Source: Parafrigoribacterium_A sp035571875
GTDB lineage: Bacteria > Actinomycetota > Actinomycetes > Actinomycetales > Microbacteriaceae
Length of the DNA stretch: 26,769 bases
Reading direction: 5' to 3'
Assembly (NCBI GenBank): GCA_035571875.1
Contig: DATNBR010000080.1
Location: 1 to 26,769, forward strand
The notes beneath the pieces were generated by a model. The model was not told where the DNA came from and searched no databases. It saw nothing but the letters and a program-made list of their open reading frames with translations. Positions 7,244 to 15,011 of the stretch are shown here, piece after piece. The position numbers and the translations under genes are program-made. How positions within the stretch are numbered: the first letter of the stretch is position 1; the number at the start of each line of letters is the position of its first letter.

Positions 7244-8079
7244 TGGGCGCGTTGCTCGGGCCGGCCGAGATCCGCGACCTCGCCGAACTGCTCGGCATCC
7301 AACCCACAAAGAAGCTCGGCCAGAACTTCGTGATCGACGCGAACACCGTCCGCCGCATCGTGCGGATTGCCGGGGTGCAGTCGGGCGAGACCGTCGTGGA
7401 AGTCGGACCGGGCCTCGGCTCGCTCACGCTCGGACTGCTCGAGACCGGAGCTTCCGTCGTCGCCGTGGAGATCGACAAGCGGCTCGCCGCCCAGCTGCCG
7501 TTGACCGTGGAACTCCTGCAGCCGGGCGCGAACCTCACCGTCGTCACCGAGGACGCCATGAAGGTCACGGAGCTGCCTGGGGCACCCACCACCCTCGTCG
7601 CGAACCTGCCGTACAACATCTCGGTACCCGTGCTGCTGCACTTTCTCGAGCACTTTCGGGCCATCACCTCCGGACTCGTCATGGTGCAGGCGGAGGTGGG
7701 GCAGCGGATCGCGGCGCCACCCGGTTCCAAGGTCTACGGCAGCCCGAGCGTCAAGGCCGCCTGGTACGGCGAATGGAAGGTCGCCGGTCAGGTCAGCCGG
7801 CAGGTGTTCTGGCCCGTGCCCAACGTCGATTCGATCCTCGTGTCGTTCGAGCTGCGCTCCGAGCCGATGGGCAGCGAGACCGAGCGCCTCGCCACCTTCC
7901 AGCTCGTGGACGCCGCCTTCCAGCAGCGAAGGAAGATGCTGCGGCAGGCGCTCGCCGGTGTGCTCGGGGGCAGTACCTCGGCATCCGTGGTCATGGAGAA
8001 GGCGGGCATCGCGCCGACAGCACGGGGTGAGGAGCTTACGGTAGACGACTTCGTCGCGATAGCCCGTGCGCACGAGTAA
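7243..8079 (+). CDS. rsmA: 16S rRNA (adenine(1518)-N6/adenine(1519)-N6)-dimethyltransferase
   Basis: The 278-residue protein carries KKLGQNFVID (23-32), the SAM-binding loop EVGPGLGSLT (53-62), the acidic residue of motif II in AVEIDKR (74-80), and the catalytic NLPYNI (121-126). FWPVPNVDS and AFQQRRKMLRQAL downstream are family signatures. RsmA (KsgA) dimethylates two adjacent adenines near the 3' end of 16S rRNA late in small-subunit assembly; loss gives kasugamycin resistance in known cases. The ATG overlaps the stop of tatD by one base, so translation is likely coupled. The length matches the usual 260-290 residues. Confidence 0.96.
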   Translation: MGALLGPAEIRDLAELLGIQPTKKLGQNFVIDANTVRRIVRIAGVQSGETVVEVGPGLGSLTLGLLETGASVVAVEIDKRLAAQLPLTVELLQPGANLTVVTEDAMKVTELPGAPTTLVANLPYNISVPVLLHFLEHFRAITSGLVMVQAEVGQRIAAPPGSKVYGSPSVKAAWYGEWKVAGQVSRQVFWPVPNVDSILVSFELRSEPMGSETERLATFQLVDAAFQQRRKMLRQALAGVLGGSTSASVVMEKAGIAPTARGEELTVDDFVAIARAHE

Positions 8080-8100
8080 CGACTGCCCGAAGTGGTCGAC

Positions 8101-8106
8101 TAGGTT
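8101..8106 (+). promoter_or_regulatory. -10 box of ispE, leaderless type
   Basis: TAGGTT is followed by 6 bases and then ATG 8113. No purine-rich ribosome site lies before the ATG. The box suggests an internal promoter in the 33-bp gap after rsmA. Confidence 0.5.
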
Positions 8107-8112
8107 GGTCTC

Positions 8113-9048
8113 ATGACCACCTCGGCCGCTCCACAGGTGGTGCACGCGCGAGCACCCGGGAAGATCAATGTGTTCCTGAAAGTGGGGGCCCTGCTCGACG
8201 ATGGATATCACGACGTCGCCACCGCGTACCAGGCCGTCTCGCTCTACGAAGACGTGCGCGCCCGCGCGGCAGATGACTTCTCGGTGTCGTTCACGGGCAC
8301 CGTCGACGTCTCGGGGCTCGCGACGGATGGCTCCAATCTCGCGATCAAGGCGGCCACGATGCTCGCGCGCAAGGCCGACTATCGCGGCGGGGTGCGGCTC
8401 GAGATCGAGAAGCACGTTCCGATCGCCGGTGGCATGGGCGGGGGCTCCGCGGATGCCGCTGCCACGCTTCTCGCCTGCGACGCTCTGTGGGGAACGGGCC
8501 TCAGTCGCGAGGAACTGCTCGAACTCGCGCAGAAGCTCGGCTCCGATGTGCCGTTTGCGTTTACCGGCGGCACCGCCATCGGCACCGGTCGCGGCGATGA
8601 ACTGAGTCCCGCGCTCGCCAAGGGCGTCTTCCAATGGGTCTTCGCCTTCGCCGACTTCGGCATGAGCACCCCGGAGGTCTACCGTGAACTCGACCGGCAC
8701 CGGGAGCGCCACTCCCAAGACATCTTCCCGGCCGAGGTGCAGCCGCAGGTGGACGCGCTCGTGCTGCAGGCGCTGCGCGCGGGCGACCCACGGATGCTCG
8801 CCGAGGTGCTGCACAACGATCTGCAGGCACCAGCGCTGCATCTCGAGCCCGAGCTTGCGGCGATCATCGAGCTCGGAGAGGAGAACGGCGCACTAGCGGG
8901 CATGATCTCGGGCTCCGGCCCGACCGTCGCATTCCTCGCCGCCGACCTCGACCACGCGCTCGAGCTGCAGATCGCGCTCAGCGCGGCCCGCCTCACCGTG
9001 GTGCGCGCCACGGGTCCGGTGCACGGCGCCCGCCTCGTAGGTGACTGA
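8113..9048 (+). CDS. ispE: 4-diphosphocytidyl-2-C-methyl-D-erythritol kinase
   Basis: The 311-residue protein belongs to the GHMP kinase fold. APGKINVFLKV (14-24) holds the catalytic lysine K17 and N19. The ATP loop PIAGGMGGGSADAAA is at 103-117, with catalytic D114. The C-terminal GALAGMISGSGPTVAFL is GHMP motif 3. IspE phosphorylates the 2-hydroxyl of CDP-methylerythritol in the MEP route to isopentenyl diphosphate. It lies 33 bp after rsmA; the rsmA-ispE pairing is common in bacteria. The start is set by TAGGTT, 6 bases upstream, in the absence of a Shine-Dalgarno site. After the stop comes a 368-bp stretch without an intact gene. Confidence 0.96.
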   Translation: MTTSAAPQVVHARAPGKINVFLKVGALLDDGYHDVATAYQAVSLYEDVRARAADDFSVSFTGTVDVSGLATDGSNLAIKAATMLARKADYRGGVRLEIEKHVPIAGGMGGGSADAAATLLACDALWGTGLSREELLELAQKLGSDVPFAFTGGTAIGTGRGDELSPALAKGVFQWVFAFADFGMSTPEVYRELDRHRERHSQDIFPAEVQPQVDALVLQALRAGDPRMLAEVLHNDLQAPALHLEPELAAIIELGEENGALAGMISGSGPTVAFLAADLDHALELQIALSAARLTVVRATGPVHGARLVGD

Positions 9049-9107
9049 CGGCATCCGCTCTCTTCCACCTCTCGCCCCCCTCCCCACCTCTTCCATCCCC
9101 GTCTCGC

Positions 9108-9165
9108 GATCGTTGGCAATTTCCGCCCTAAAACGCTGCTCTTAGGGCGGAAATTGCCAACAATC
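9108..9165. repeat. Large perfect hairpin: 20-bp stem, 10-base loop
   Basis: Left arm 9112-9131 and right arm 9142-9161 are perfectly complementary (arm begins gttggcaattt and ends gccctaa), with loop AACGCTGCTC. Allowing one mismatch (9111/9162), the stem extends to 24 bp at 9108-9165. There is no T-tract after it, so it is not a normal intrinsic terminator. It is less GC-rich than its surroundings. The 59 bases before it (9049-9107) are pyrimidine-rich and hold nothing else I can name. It lies 14 bp before the DUF559-like gene remnant. Whether it recurs in the genome cannot be judged from one window. Confidence 0.85.
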
Positions 9166-9179
9166 CAGCGCGGCGGGGG

Positions 9180-9416
9180 ATGGGCGGATGGCTGTGGAGT
9201 GTGCGCTCGCCTCGTGAAACGCTCCTGCGGCTGCTCATTCGCGACGCAGGTCTGCCGGAACCTGAGATCAACTTTTGGATCTATGACGACGATGTTCGGT
9301 TTCTGACCGAGAGCGATCTCGTCTACCCCGAAGAAAAGGTAGTGCTCGAGTACGAGGGTGATCACCATCGCACCGACGTAGTTCAGTGGCGCAAAGACAT
9401 CGCGCGCCGCGAGCGG
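9180..9416 (+). pseudogene. Remnant of a DUF559-type (Vsr-like) endonuclease gene
   Basis: The reading frame from 9180 encodes SPRETLLRLLIRDAGLPEPE (from about 9204), then SDLVYPEEKVVLEYEGDHH and RTDVVQWRKDIARRE, which is the characteristic core of the DUF559 proteins seen in many copies in Microbacteriaceae. These resemble Vsr/restriction-fold nucleases, with D and E residues in the D-LVYPE-EKVVLEYE segment. Family members are about 280-320 residues; here the N-terminal 200 or so residues and the last 40-50 residues are missing. After about 9413 the frame merely reads antisense through gntP, so the right end was lost at the gntP stop. The A/T-richer codons (for example aac ttt tgg atc tat) fit a decaying or foreign piece. 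The name is from remembered sequence patterns, not a search. Confidence 0.7.
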
Positions 9417-10940
9417 TCAGAGGAACAGGGAGAGCAGCAGCGCGAGCACACCACCCACGATGGAGATGATCGTCTCCATCACCGACCAGGTCTTGATCGT
9501 CTGCCACACGGTCAGGCCGAAGTACTCCTTCACGAGCCAGAAACCGGCGTCGTTGACGTGCGAGAAGAACAGTGAGCCGGCCCCGACCGCGAGCACGACA
9601 AGCGCCAGCTGAGCGGGCGGCAAGTTGGCGGCGAGCGGTGCCACGATCCCGGCGGCCGTCACGGTCGCCACCGTCGCAGAGCCCGTGGCCACGCGGATGA
9701 GCACCGCCACGATCCAGCCGAGCACGAGGGCCGAGAGGCTCGCGGCCACCGCGAACTTGCCGATCGCCACGCTCGTGCCACCGTCGACGAGCACCTGCTT
9801 GAACCCGCCGCCGGCACCCACGATGAAGACCACGCCCACAATCGGAAGCAACGAGTCTCCGATCTTCTTCGACAGCGTCGACACCGAGAAACCGACGGTC
9901 GTTCCGAAGGTGATCATCGCGAGCAGCACGGCGATGAGCAGCGCGACGACCGGGTCGCCGATGAACTGGAGGATCTGGTAGACCACCGTCTTCGGCGAGA
10001 TCCACAGGTCCGACGCGGCGCGCAGCAGCATGAGCACGACCGGCGAGAGCACCGTGGTCAGGGTCCAGCCGAACGACGGGATGCGGGTGACCGAGGGATC
10101 CGCTGCGCCCTGCTGCTGCGTGTCCGTCTTGGTTCGGGTGGCGGTCTTCGTCGCGGTGGCGCCCGTACCGGCGGCCCCGCTGTCAGAACCGGATGCGCCT
10201 CCCGCGCCCACAAAGGCGAGTCCGGCCCCCGCGGCACCGATCGGCACCCACTTGGCGGCGAGCCTGCTGAACAGCGGCCCGGCGACGATGACCGTCGGGA
10301 TCGCGATGAGGAGCCCGAGTGCGAGGGTGTCGCCGACGTTGGCGTGCAGAATGCCGATGGCGGCGACCGGGCCGGGGTGCGGCGGGATGAAGCCGTGCAG
10401 CACCGAGAGGCCGGCCAGGGCCGGGATGCCGAGTCGCATTGCCGGGCCCTTCGAGCGGTGCACGGCGAGCATGACGACGGGGATGAGCAGAACGAGTCCG
10501 ACCTCGAAGAACATCGGAATGCCGATGATCACGGCGACGAGACCCATCTTCCATGGCAGCGAGGCCGGACGTCCTCGCAGGAGCGTGTTCACTATCCGGT
10601 CTGCACCGCCCGAGTCGCCGAGCAGTTTGCCGAGCATGGCGCCGAGCGCTATCAGCACGCCGACGTAGCCGAGCACCCCGCCGACGCCCGCCTCGTAGGA
10701 GGCGGTCACCTTGCCGAGGTCGATGCCGGAGGCGAGGCCGACGAACAGGGCGCCGATGGTCAGCGCGAGGAAGGCGTGCATCTTGAGCCACACGATCAGG
10801 GCGACGACGATGAGGATGCCGACCGCGGCCACGATGAGCACCTGCGTGTCGTGCGGTCCCCAGGGTTCGTGAATCGCCTTGGTGGTGTCGTCTGTGAAGA
10901 CCCCGGAGAGTGAGGTGCCGATTCGTGCCAGTGTGCCCAT
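9417..10940 (-). CDS. gntP: Gluconate:H+ symporter, GntP family
   Basis: The 507-residue protein is almost wholly hydrophobic with about 12 membrane segments. GYVGVLIALGAMLGKLLGDSGGADRI (in two parts, 91-115), GIPMFFEVGLVLLIPV (140-155) and HGFIPPHPGPVA (182-193) are GntP family signatures. The family imports gluconate or related sugar acids with protons. A soluble linker at about 236-288 is unusually long and rich in Gly, Ala, Thr and Gln; it sits between the two halves, where most members have a shorter loop. The start has AAGGGC upstream on the minus strand. No gluconate kinase is beside it; gnd lies about 7 kb away on the same strand. Substrate could also be another aldonate. Confidence 0.9.
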   Translation of the reverse strand: MGTLARIGTSLSGVFTDDTTKAIHEPWGPHDTQVLIVAAVGILIVVALIVWLKMHAFLALTIGALFVGLASGIDLGKVTASYEAGVGGVLGYVGVLIALGAMLGKLLGDSGGADRIVNTLLRGRPASLPWKMGLVAVIIGIPMFFEVGLVLLIPVVMLAVHRSKGPAMRLGIPALAGLSVLHGFIPPHPGPVAAIGILHANVGDTLALGLLIAIPTVIVAGPLFSRLAAKWVPIGAAGAGLAFVGAGGASGSDSGAAGTGATATKTATRTKTDTQQQGAADPSVTRIPSFGWTLTTVLSPVVLMLLRAASDLWISPKTVVYQILQFIGDPVVALLIAVLLAMITFGTTVGFSVSTLSKKIGDSLLPIVGVVFIVGAGGGFKQVLVDGGTSVAIGKFAVAASLSALVLGWIVAVLIRVATGSATVATVTAAGIVAPLAANLPPAQLALVVLAVGAGSLFFSHVNDAGFWLVKEYFGLTVWQTIKTWSVMETIISIVGGVLALLLSLFL

Positions 10941-10961
10941 GGTGTGCCCTTCGTCCTTTCC

Positions 10962-10990
10962 ATCGTTTCGCTCGAGATTCGCGCTGTCAA
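10962..10990 (-). promoter_or_regulatory. Candidate promoter of gntP
   Basis: On the minus strand a consensus TTGACA (10985-10990) lies 17 bases before AACGAT (10962-10967). The start would be near 10955, leaving a leader of about 15 bases that includes the ribosome site. The -10 is a weak match; the -35 is perfect. Confidence 0.45.
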
Positions 10991-10999
10991 CGCCTTGAC
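10986..10999. promoter_or_regulatory. Palindrome GTCAA-CGCC-TTGAC between gntP and the ABC-F gene
   Basis: GTCAA (10986-10990) and TTGAC (10995-10999) are perfect inverted 5-mers around CGCC. The left arm is the gntP -35 on the minus strand; the right arm reads TTGACG on the plus strand but is 21 bases from the ABC-F -10, too far for a normal promoter. It may be a small operator or chance. Confidence 0.3.
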
Positions 11000-11021
11000 G
11001 CCGAGGTGTCCGGGCCTCGGC

Positions 11022-11027
11022 TAGTCT
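11022..11027 (+). promoter_or_regulatory. -10 box of the ABC-F gene, leaderless type
   Basis: TAGTCT is followed by 7 bases and then ATG 11035. There is no Shine-Dalgarno site in between or just before. Confidence 0.45.
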
Positions 11028-11034
11028 CGAACGA

Positions 11035-12831
11035 ATGGCCCACCTGCTCGGAGCGGAATCGCTTCACCTCGAATATCCGACCCGCGTCATCTTCGATCGC
11101 GTCACGATCGGCCTCGACGAGGGCGACCGCATCGGCATCGTCGGTCGCAACGGTGACGGCAAGTCCACGCTGCTCCGGATGCTGGCAGGTCGGCTCGAGC
11201 CCGATTCCGGGCGGGTGACGAGGCGCGGCGGTATCACCCTCGCCATGCTCGACCAGGCGGACGACCTCGACGACGATCTCACGGTGCACCAGACGATCAT
11301 CGGCGATCTCGACGAGCACGTGTGGGCTGGTGACCCGAAGGTTCGTGACGTGATCGCGGGACTCGCCTCCGACATCCCGTGGGAGTCGAAGATCAGCGAT
11401 CTCTCCGGTGGGCAGCGCAGGCGCGTGGCGCTCGCGGCCCTGCTCATCGGCGACCACGATGTGATCTTCCTCGATGAGCCCACCAACCACCTCGACGTCG
11501 AGGGCATCGCCTGGCTCGCACAGCACCTCAAGCAGCGCTGGTCGGCGAACTCCGGCGGACTCGTCGTCGTCACCCACGACCGGTGGTTCCTCGATGAGAT
11601 CTGCACCGCCACCTGGGAGGTGCACGACAGGCTGATCGAGCCGTTCGAGGGCGGCTATGCCGCGTACATCCTGCAACGGGTCGAGCGTGACCGCATGGCC
11701 GCGGCATCCGAGTCGAAGCGACAGAACCTGATGCGCAAGGAGCTGGCCTGGCTGCGCCGTGGAGCGCCGGCTCGCACGGCGAAGCCGAAGTTCCGCATCG
11801 ACGCGGCGAACGCCCTGATCGAGAACGAACCGCCCGCGCGCGACAGCGTCTCGCTCGCCTCGATGGCGATGCAGCGCCTCGGCAAGGACGTCGTCGACCT
11901 CGAGAACGTGTCGGTCAGCTACGACGACAAGCCGGTGCTGCGCGACGTGACCTGGCGCATCGCGCCCGGTGAGCGCACCGGCATCCTCGGGGTGAACGGC
12001 GCGGGCAAGAGCACGCTGCTGAGCCTCGTGGCCGGCTCCCTGCTGCCGACCACCGGCCGGGTCAAGCGCGGCAAGACCATCAAGGTCGCCACCCTCACGC
12101 AACAGCTGTTCGAGCTCGAGGAGATCTGGAACGACCGGGTGAGCGAGGTGCTCGGCCGCCAGAAGAGTAGCTACATCAGCGGCGGCAAAGAGATGACGCC
12201 GGGGCAACTGCTCGAGCGCGTCGGTTTCTCGAGCGCCCAGCTGAGCACACCGGTGAAGGACCTCTCCGGCGGGCAGAAGCGTCGCCTCCAGTTGCTCCTG
12301 ATCCTGCTCTCCGAGCCCAACGTTCTCATCCTCGACGAGCCCACCAACGACCTCGACACCGACATGCTCGCCGCGATCGAGGACCTGCTCGACTCCTTCC
12401 CCGGCACCCTGCTCGTGGTTTCGCACGACAGATATCTGGTCGAGCGCGTCACCGACCAGCAGTACGCCGTGATGGACGGCGGCCTGCGGCACCTCCCGCG
12501 TGGCGTCGACCAGTACCTCGAGCTTCGTGCCAAGCAGCAGCGGGATGCCGAGCGCGGCAGCAAGACAGACTCGGCGGCCGTGCAGAAGCCTTCGGGGCCG
12601 CCGAAGCTCGCGGGTGCGGAGCTGCGGAACGCCGAGAAGGAGTTCGCCGCGGGCGGTCGCAAGATCGAGAAGCTGAACGGCCAGATCGCGGCGCTGCACG
12701 TGAAGATGGCCGAGCACGACCAGAGCGATTACGCGGGACTCGGCGAGCTGTCGACCGAACTCAGCACGCTACAGGCATCACTCTCCGCGGTCGAGACCCG
12801 CTGGCTCGAACTCTCCGAACTGCTCGGCTGA
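11035..12831 (+). CDS. ABC-F family ATPase (Uup-like), ribosome-associated
   Basis: The 598-residue protein has two ABC domains and no membrane segment. Domain 1 has Walker A GRNGDGKS (37-44), signature LSGGQ (123-127) and FLDEPTNHLD (145-154). Domain 2 has GVNGAGKS (319-326), LSGGQ (410-414) and LILDEPTNDLD (431-441). Between them is a charged linker with ELAWLRRGAPARTAKPKFR (236-254), a pattern typical of Uup proteins. The C-terminal 80 residues are predicted helical and polar, like the Uup DNA-binding coiled coil. ABC-F proteins act on the ribosome, as translation factors or antibiotic-protection factors; nothing here points to a drug. It ends 3 bp before the stop of the convergent MarR gene. 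TAGTCT, 7 bases before the ATG, sets the start. Confidence 0.93.
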   Translation: MAHLLGAESLHLEYPTRVIFDRVTIGLDEGDRIGIVGRNGDGKSTLLRMLAGRLEPDSGRVTRRGGITLAMLDQADDLDDDLTVHQTIIGDLDEHVWAGDPKVRDVIAGLASDIPWESKISDLSGGQRRRVALAALLIGDHDVIFLDEPTNHLDVEGIAWLAQHLKQRWSANSGGLVVVTHDRWFLDEICTATWEVHDRLIEPFEGGYAAYILQRVERDRMAAASESKRQNLMRKELAWLRRGAPARTAKPKFRIDAANALIENEPPARDSVSLASMAMQRLGKDVVDLENVSVSYDDKPVLRDVTWRIAPGERTGILGVNGAGKSTLLSLVAGSLLPTTGRVKRGKTIKVATLTQQLFELEEIWNDRVSEVLGRQKSSYISGGKEMTPGQLLERVGFSSAQLSTPVKDLSGGQKRRLQLLLILLSEPNVLILDEPTNDLDTDMLAAIEDLLDSFPGTLLVVSHDRYLVERVTDQQYAVMDGGLRHLPRGVDQYLELRAKQQRDAERGSKTDSAAVQKPSGPPKLAGAELRNAEKEFAAGGRKIEKLNGQIAALHVKMAEHDQSDYAGLGELSTELSTLQASLSAVETRWLELSELLG

Positions 12832-12834
12832 GAC

Positions 12835-13326
12835 TCAGTCGAAGTCGAGGCTGAGCCTGCGCAGCAGCCCCGCGAGCCGTTCCTGATCGGATGCGGAGAG
12901 GCCCTCGAGCAGTTCCGTTTCGGCCCGAAGCAGCAGGCTGATCGCCGTGTCGACCCTGGTTCGGCCCTTGTCCGTCATGACGACGAGGATGCCGCGGCCG
13001 TCGTGCGGATCGGTGCGTCTTTCAACGAGGCCCCGCTCGACCAGCCGATCGATGCGATTCGTCATGGTGCCGCTCGAGACCAGGGTCTGCTGCAGCAGCG
13101 CCTTGGGGCTCAGCTGATACGGCTTGCCCGCGCGCCGCAACGCGGAGAGAACGTCGAACTCCCAGGAGTCCAATTCGGATGCGGTGAAGGCCGCCCGCCT
13201 CGCCCGATCGAGGTGCCTGGCGAGCCTTCCGACCCGCGAGAGAACCTGCAGCGGAGCGAAATCGAGGTCGGGACGTTCCCGCTCCCACGCGCCAACGACG
13301 CGGTCGACTTCGTCGTGTTCTGGCAT
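12835..13326 (-). CDS. MarR-family transcriptional regulator
   Basis: The 163-residue protein has a helical N-terminus, a winged helix-turn-helix at about 72-120 (LSPKALLQQTLVSSGTMTNR, then RLVERGLVERR and DPHDGRGILVVMTDKG in the wing), and a C-terminal dimerisation helix. The DPHDGR wing signature is typical of MarR proteins. Known members bind palindromic operators as dimers and release them on binding phenolic or other small ligands. The frame is open further upstream through the tRNA-Gln antisense, but ATG 13326 is preferred: AATAAT ends 6 bases before it, and family homology begins there. The target genes are not evident; the nearest are the convergent ABC-F gene and tRNA-Gln. Confidence 0.92.
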   Translation of the reverse strand: MPEHDEVDRVVGAWERERPDLDFAPLQVLSRVGRLARHLDRARRAAFTASELDSWEFDVLSALRRAGKPYQLSPKALLQQTLVSSGTMTNRIDRLVERGLVERRTDPHDGRGILVVMTDKGRTRVDTAISLLLRAETELLEGLSASDQERLAGLLRRLSLDFD

Positions 13327-13332
13327 GGGCCC

Positions 13333-13338
13333 ATTATT
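13333..13338 (-). promoter_or_regulatory. -10 box of the MarR gene, leaderless type
   Basis: On the minus strand AATAAT (five of six matches to TATAAT) is followed by 6 bases and then the ATG at 13326. It sits in an otherwise GC-rich spacer before tRNA-Gln. Confidence 0.45.
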
Positions 13339-13418
13339 GCCGACCTGCGACGCGGGGGAGTGACGGGCCGTGCGTCTGGCAGAATTGACGGGCACCGGAT
13401 GCCACGGCCTCGGTGCGG

Positions 13419-13490
13419 TCCGCCTTGGTGTAATGGCAGCACGACAGCCTTTGGAGCTGTTAGGTCTAGGTTCGAGTCCTGGAGGCGGAG
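13419..13490 (+). tRNA. tRNA-Gln, anticodon TTG
   Basis: The cloverleaf folds fully. Acceptor arms are TCCGCCT (13419-13425) and AGGCGGA (13483-13489), followed by discriminator G at 13490. The D arm is GTG/CAC (13428-13430 and 13440-13442). The anticodon stem ACAGC/GCTGT encloses loop CTTTGGA with anticodon TTG at 13451-13453. The T arm CTAGG/CCTGG has loop TTCGAGT (13471-13477). The CCA end is not encoded. It lies 27 bp before glmU, a neighbour order seen in many actinobacteria. Confidence 0.96.
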
Positions 13491-13517
13491 CTGCGGCAGG
13501 CACGAGAAAGAGGGAAC

Positions 13518-14969
13518 ATGACCGATTCAGCAGAGCGCGATTCAGGATTGGCCGTCATCATCCTCGCAGCGGGTCAGGGCACGCGCATGAAGTCGTCGAG
13601 GCCCAAGGTGCTGCACGAGCTCGCCGGAGTTCCGCTGCTCGGCCACGTGCTCGCCACGGCCGGCCAGCTCGGCGCCGCTCACGTCATCACGGTCGTGCGG
13701 CACGAGCGTGACGCCATCGCCGCGGTGGTCGCCGAGCACTTCCCGTCCGCCCTCGTCGTCGACCAGGACGAGGTGCCGGGCACCGGTCGTGCGGTCGAAC
13801 TCGGCCTCGCCGCCCTGCCCGCGGGCTTCGCGGGCCACCTCGTCGTGCTGAGCGCGGACGTTCCCCTCCTCGACGCCGAGACCATCCACGGCATGATCGC
13901 CAGCCACCGCGACTCGGGCAACGCGCTCACCCTGCTGAGCGCCTTCTTTCCCGACCCCACCGGCGCCGGCCGCATCCTTCGTTCCGCCGACGGCGCCTTC
14001 GAATCGATCGTCGAGCAGAAGGATGCGACGCCGGAGCAGCTGCTCGTCACCGAGGTCAACGCGGGAGTGTACGTCTTCGACGTCGCGGCGCTGCGTGTGG
14101 CGCTCGGCGCGATTGGAACCGATAACGCGCAGAAGGAGAAGTACCTGACGGATGCCGCGGCAGGCATCCGTGCGTCGGGTGGTCGCATCGAGGCTGTGCC
14201 GGTCTCAGACCCGTGGCTCGTCGCGGGCATCAACGACCGCGCCCAGCTGGGTGCGGCCGGGGTGGAACTGAACGCGCGCATCGTGCGCCGCTGGCAGCTC
14301 GCCGGCGTGACCGTGCAGGACCCTGCGTCGACCTGGATCGACCTCGACTCGACCCTGGCCGAAGATGTGGAACTGCTGCCCGGCACGCGCATCAAGGGTG
14401 CGACATCGATCGCGCGCGGCGCGATCGTGGGGCCCGACACGACCCTCGTGGACTGCGAGATCGGCGAGAACGCGGTCGTGAAGCGCACCGACGCGACGCT
14501 CGCGGTGATCGGTGCTGGCGCATCCGTTGGTCCCTTCGCCTACCTCAGGCCCGGCACCGAGCTCGCCGAGGACGGCAAGATCGGCACCTTCGTCGAGACG
14601 AAGAACGCGCACATCGGCCGGGGCAGCAAGGTGCCGCACCTCAGCTACATCGGGGACACCGAAGTGGGCGTGGAGTCGAACGTGGGCGCGGGCACGATCA
14701 CCGCGAACTACGACGGTGTGAACAAGCACCGCACGACCGTCGGCTCGAACGTGCGAACCGGGTCGCACAACGTCTTCGTCGCCCCGGTTAGAATTGGCGA
14801 TGGAGCCTATACGGGTGCCGGCACGGTCGTTCGCAAGGATGTGCCCGCCGGCGCATTGGCCATCAACGTGGCTCCGCAGCGCAATATGACTGGCTGGGTC
14901 GAGACGAATCGCCCGGGCACTGCGGCGGCGAAAGCGGCGGCGGCGGCTGGCGAAGAAGCTACCGACTAG
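13518..14969 (+). CDS. glmU: Bifunctional UDP-N-acetylglucosamine pyrophosphorylase / glucosamine-1-phosphate N-acetyltransferase
   Basis: The 483-residue protein makes UDP-GlcNAc for peptidoglycan in two cytosolic steps. The N-terminal nucleotidyltransferase domain shows LAAGQGTRMKSSRPK (16-30) and D114 in LSADVPL. The C-terminal left-handed beta-helix starts at about 265, with hexapeptide repeats such as ATSIARGAIVGPDT; the acetyltransfer histidine is H374 in KVPHLSYIGD, and NYDG is at 397-400. The last residues are Ala-rich and disordered, as in actinobacterial GlmU. ATG 13518 has GAGGGA just upstream. tRNA-Gln ends 27 bp before it and prs starts 42 bp after it, probably one transcript. 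Confidence 0.97.
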   Translation: MTDSAERDSGLAVIILAAGQGTRMKSSRPKVLHELAGVPLLGHVLATAGQLGAAHVITVVRHERDAIAAVVAEHFPSALVVDQDEVPGTGRAVELGLAALPAGFAGHLVVLSADVPLLDAETIHGMIASHRDSGNALTLLSAFFPDPTGAGRILRSADGAFESIVEQKDATPEQLLVTEVNAGVYVFDVAALRVALGAIGTDNAQKEKYLTDAAAGIRASGGRIEAVPVSDPWLVAGINDRAQLGAAGVELNARIVRRWQLAGVTVQDPASTWIDLDSTLAEDVELLPGTRIKGATSIARGAIVGPDTTLVDCEIGENAVVKRTDATLAVIGAGASVGPFAYLRPGTELAEDGKIGTFVETKNAHIGRGSKVPHLSYIGDTEVGVESNVGAGTITANYDGVNKHRTTVGSNVRTGSHNVFVAPVRIGDGAYTGAGTVVRKDVPAGALAINVAPQRNMTGWVETNRPGTAAAKAAAAAGEEATD

Positions 14970-15011
14970 CCGCTTTTTCACACACGCCGGCGACGGCAGA
15001 GAGCGGGATAC

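Noticed and set aside
9055..9100. Pyrimidine-rich run after ispE as a functional element
   Set aside because: It is simple C/T-rich sequence with no repeat unit, pairing or known motif.
9108..9165. The hairpin as an intrinsic terminator for ispE
   Set aside because: The stem is very strong but no T-run follows on either strand, and it begins 60 bp after the stop. It may hinder transcription but does not fit the standard form.
9414..9575. Continuation of the DUF559-like frame past 9413
   Set aside because: From here the translation is antisense to the end of gntP (Gln/Glu/His-rich), so it is not part of the nuclease protein.
10987..12717. A 576-codon open frame on the minus strand
   Set aside because: It is the antisense shadow of the ABC-F gene, which has all ATPase motifs; no domain or ribosome site supports the reverse frame.
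12823..12840. Short palindrome CTGAGACTCAG at the ABC-F/MarR junction as a shared terminator
   Set aside because: The stem is only 5 bp with a 1-base centre and no T-run, too weak to call.
13327..13503. N-terminal extension of the MarR protein
   Set aside because: It would run antisense through tRNA-Gln and adds a Pro/Arg-rich segment without homology.
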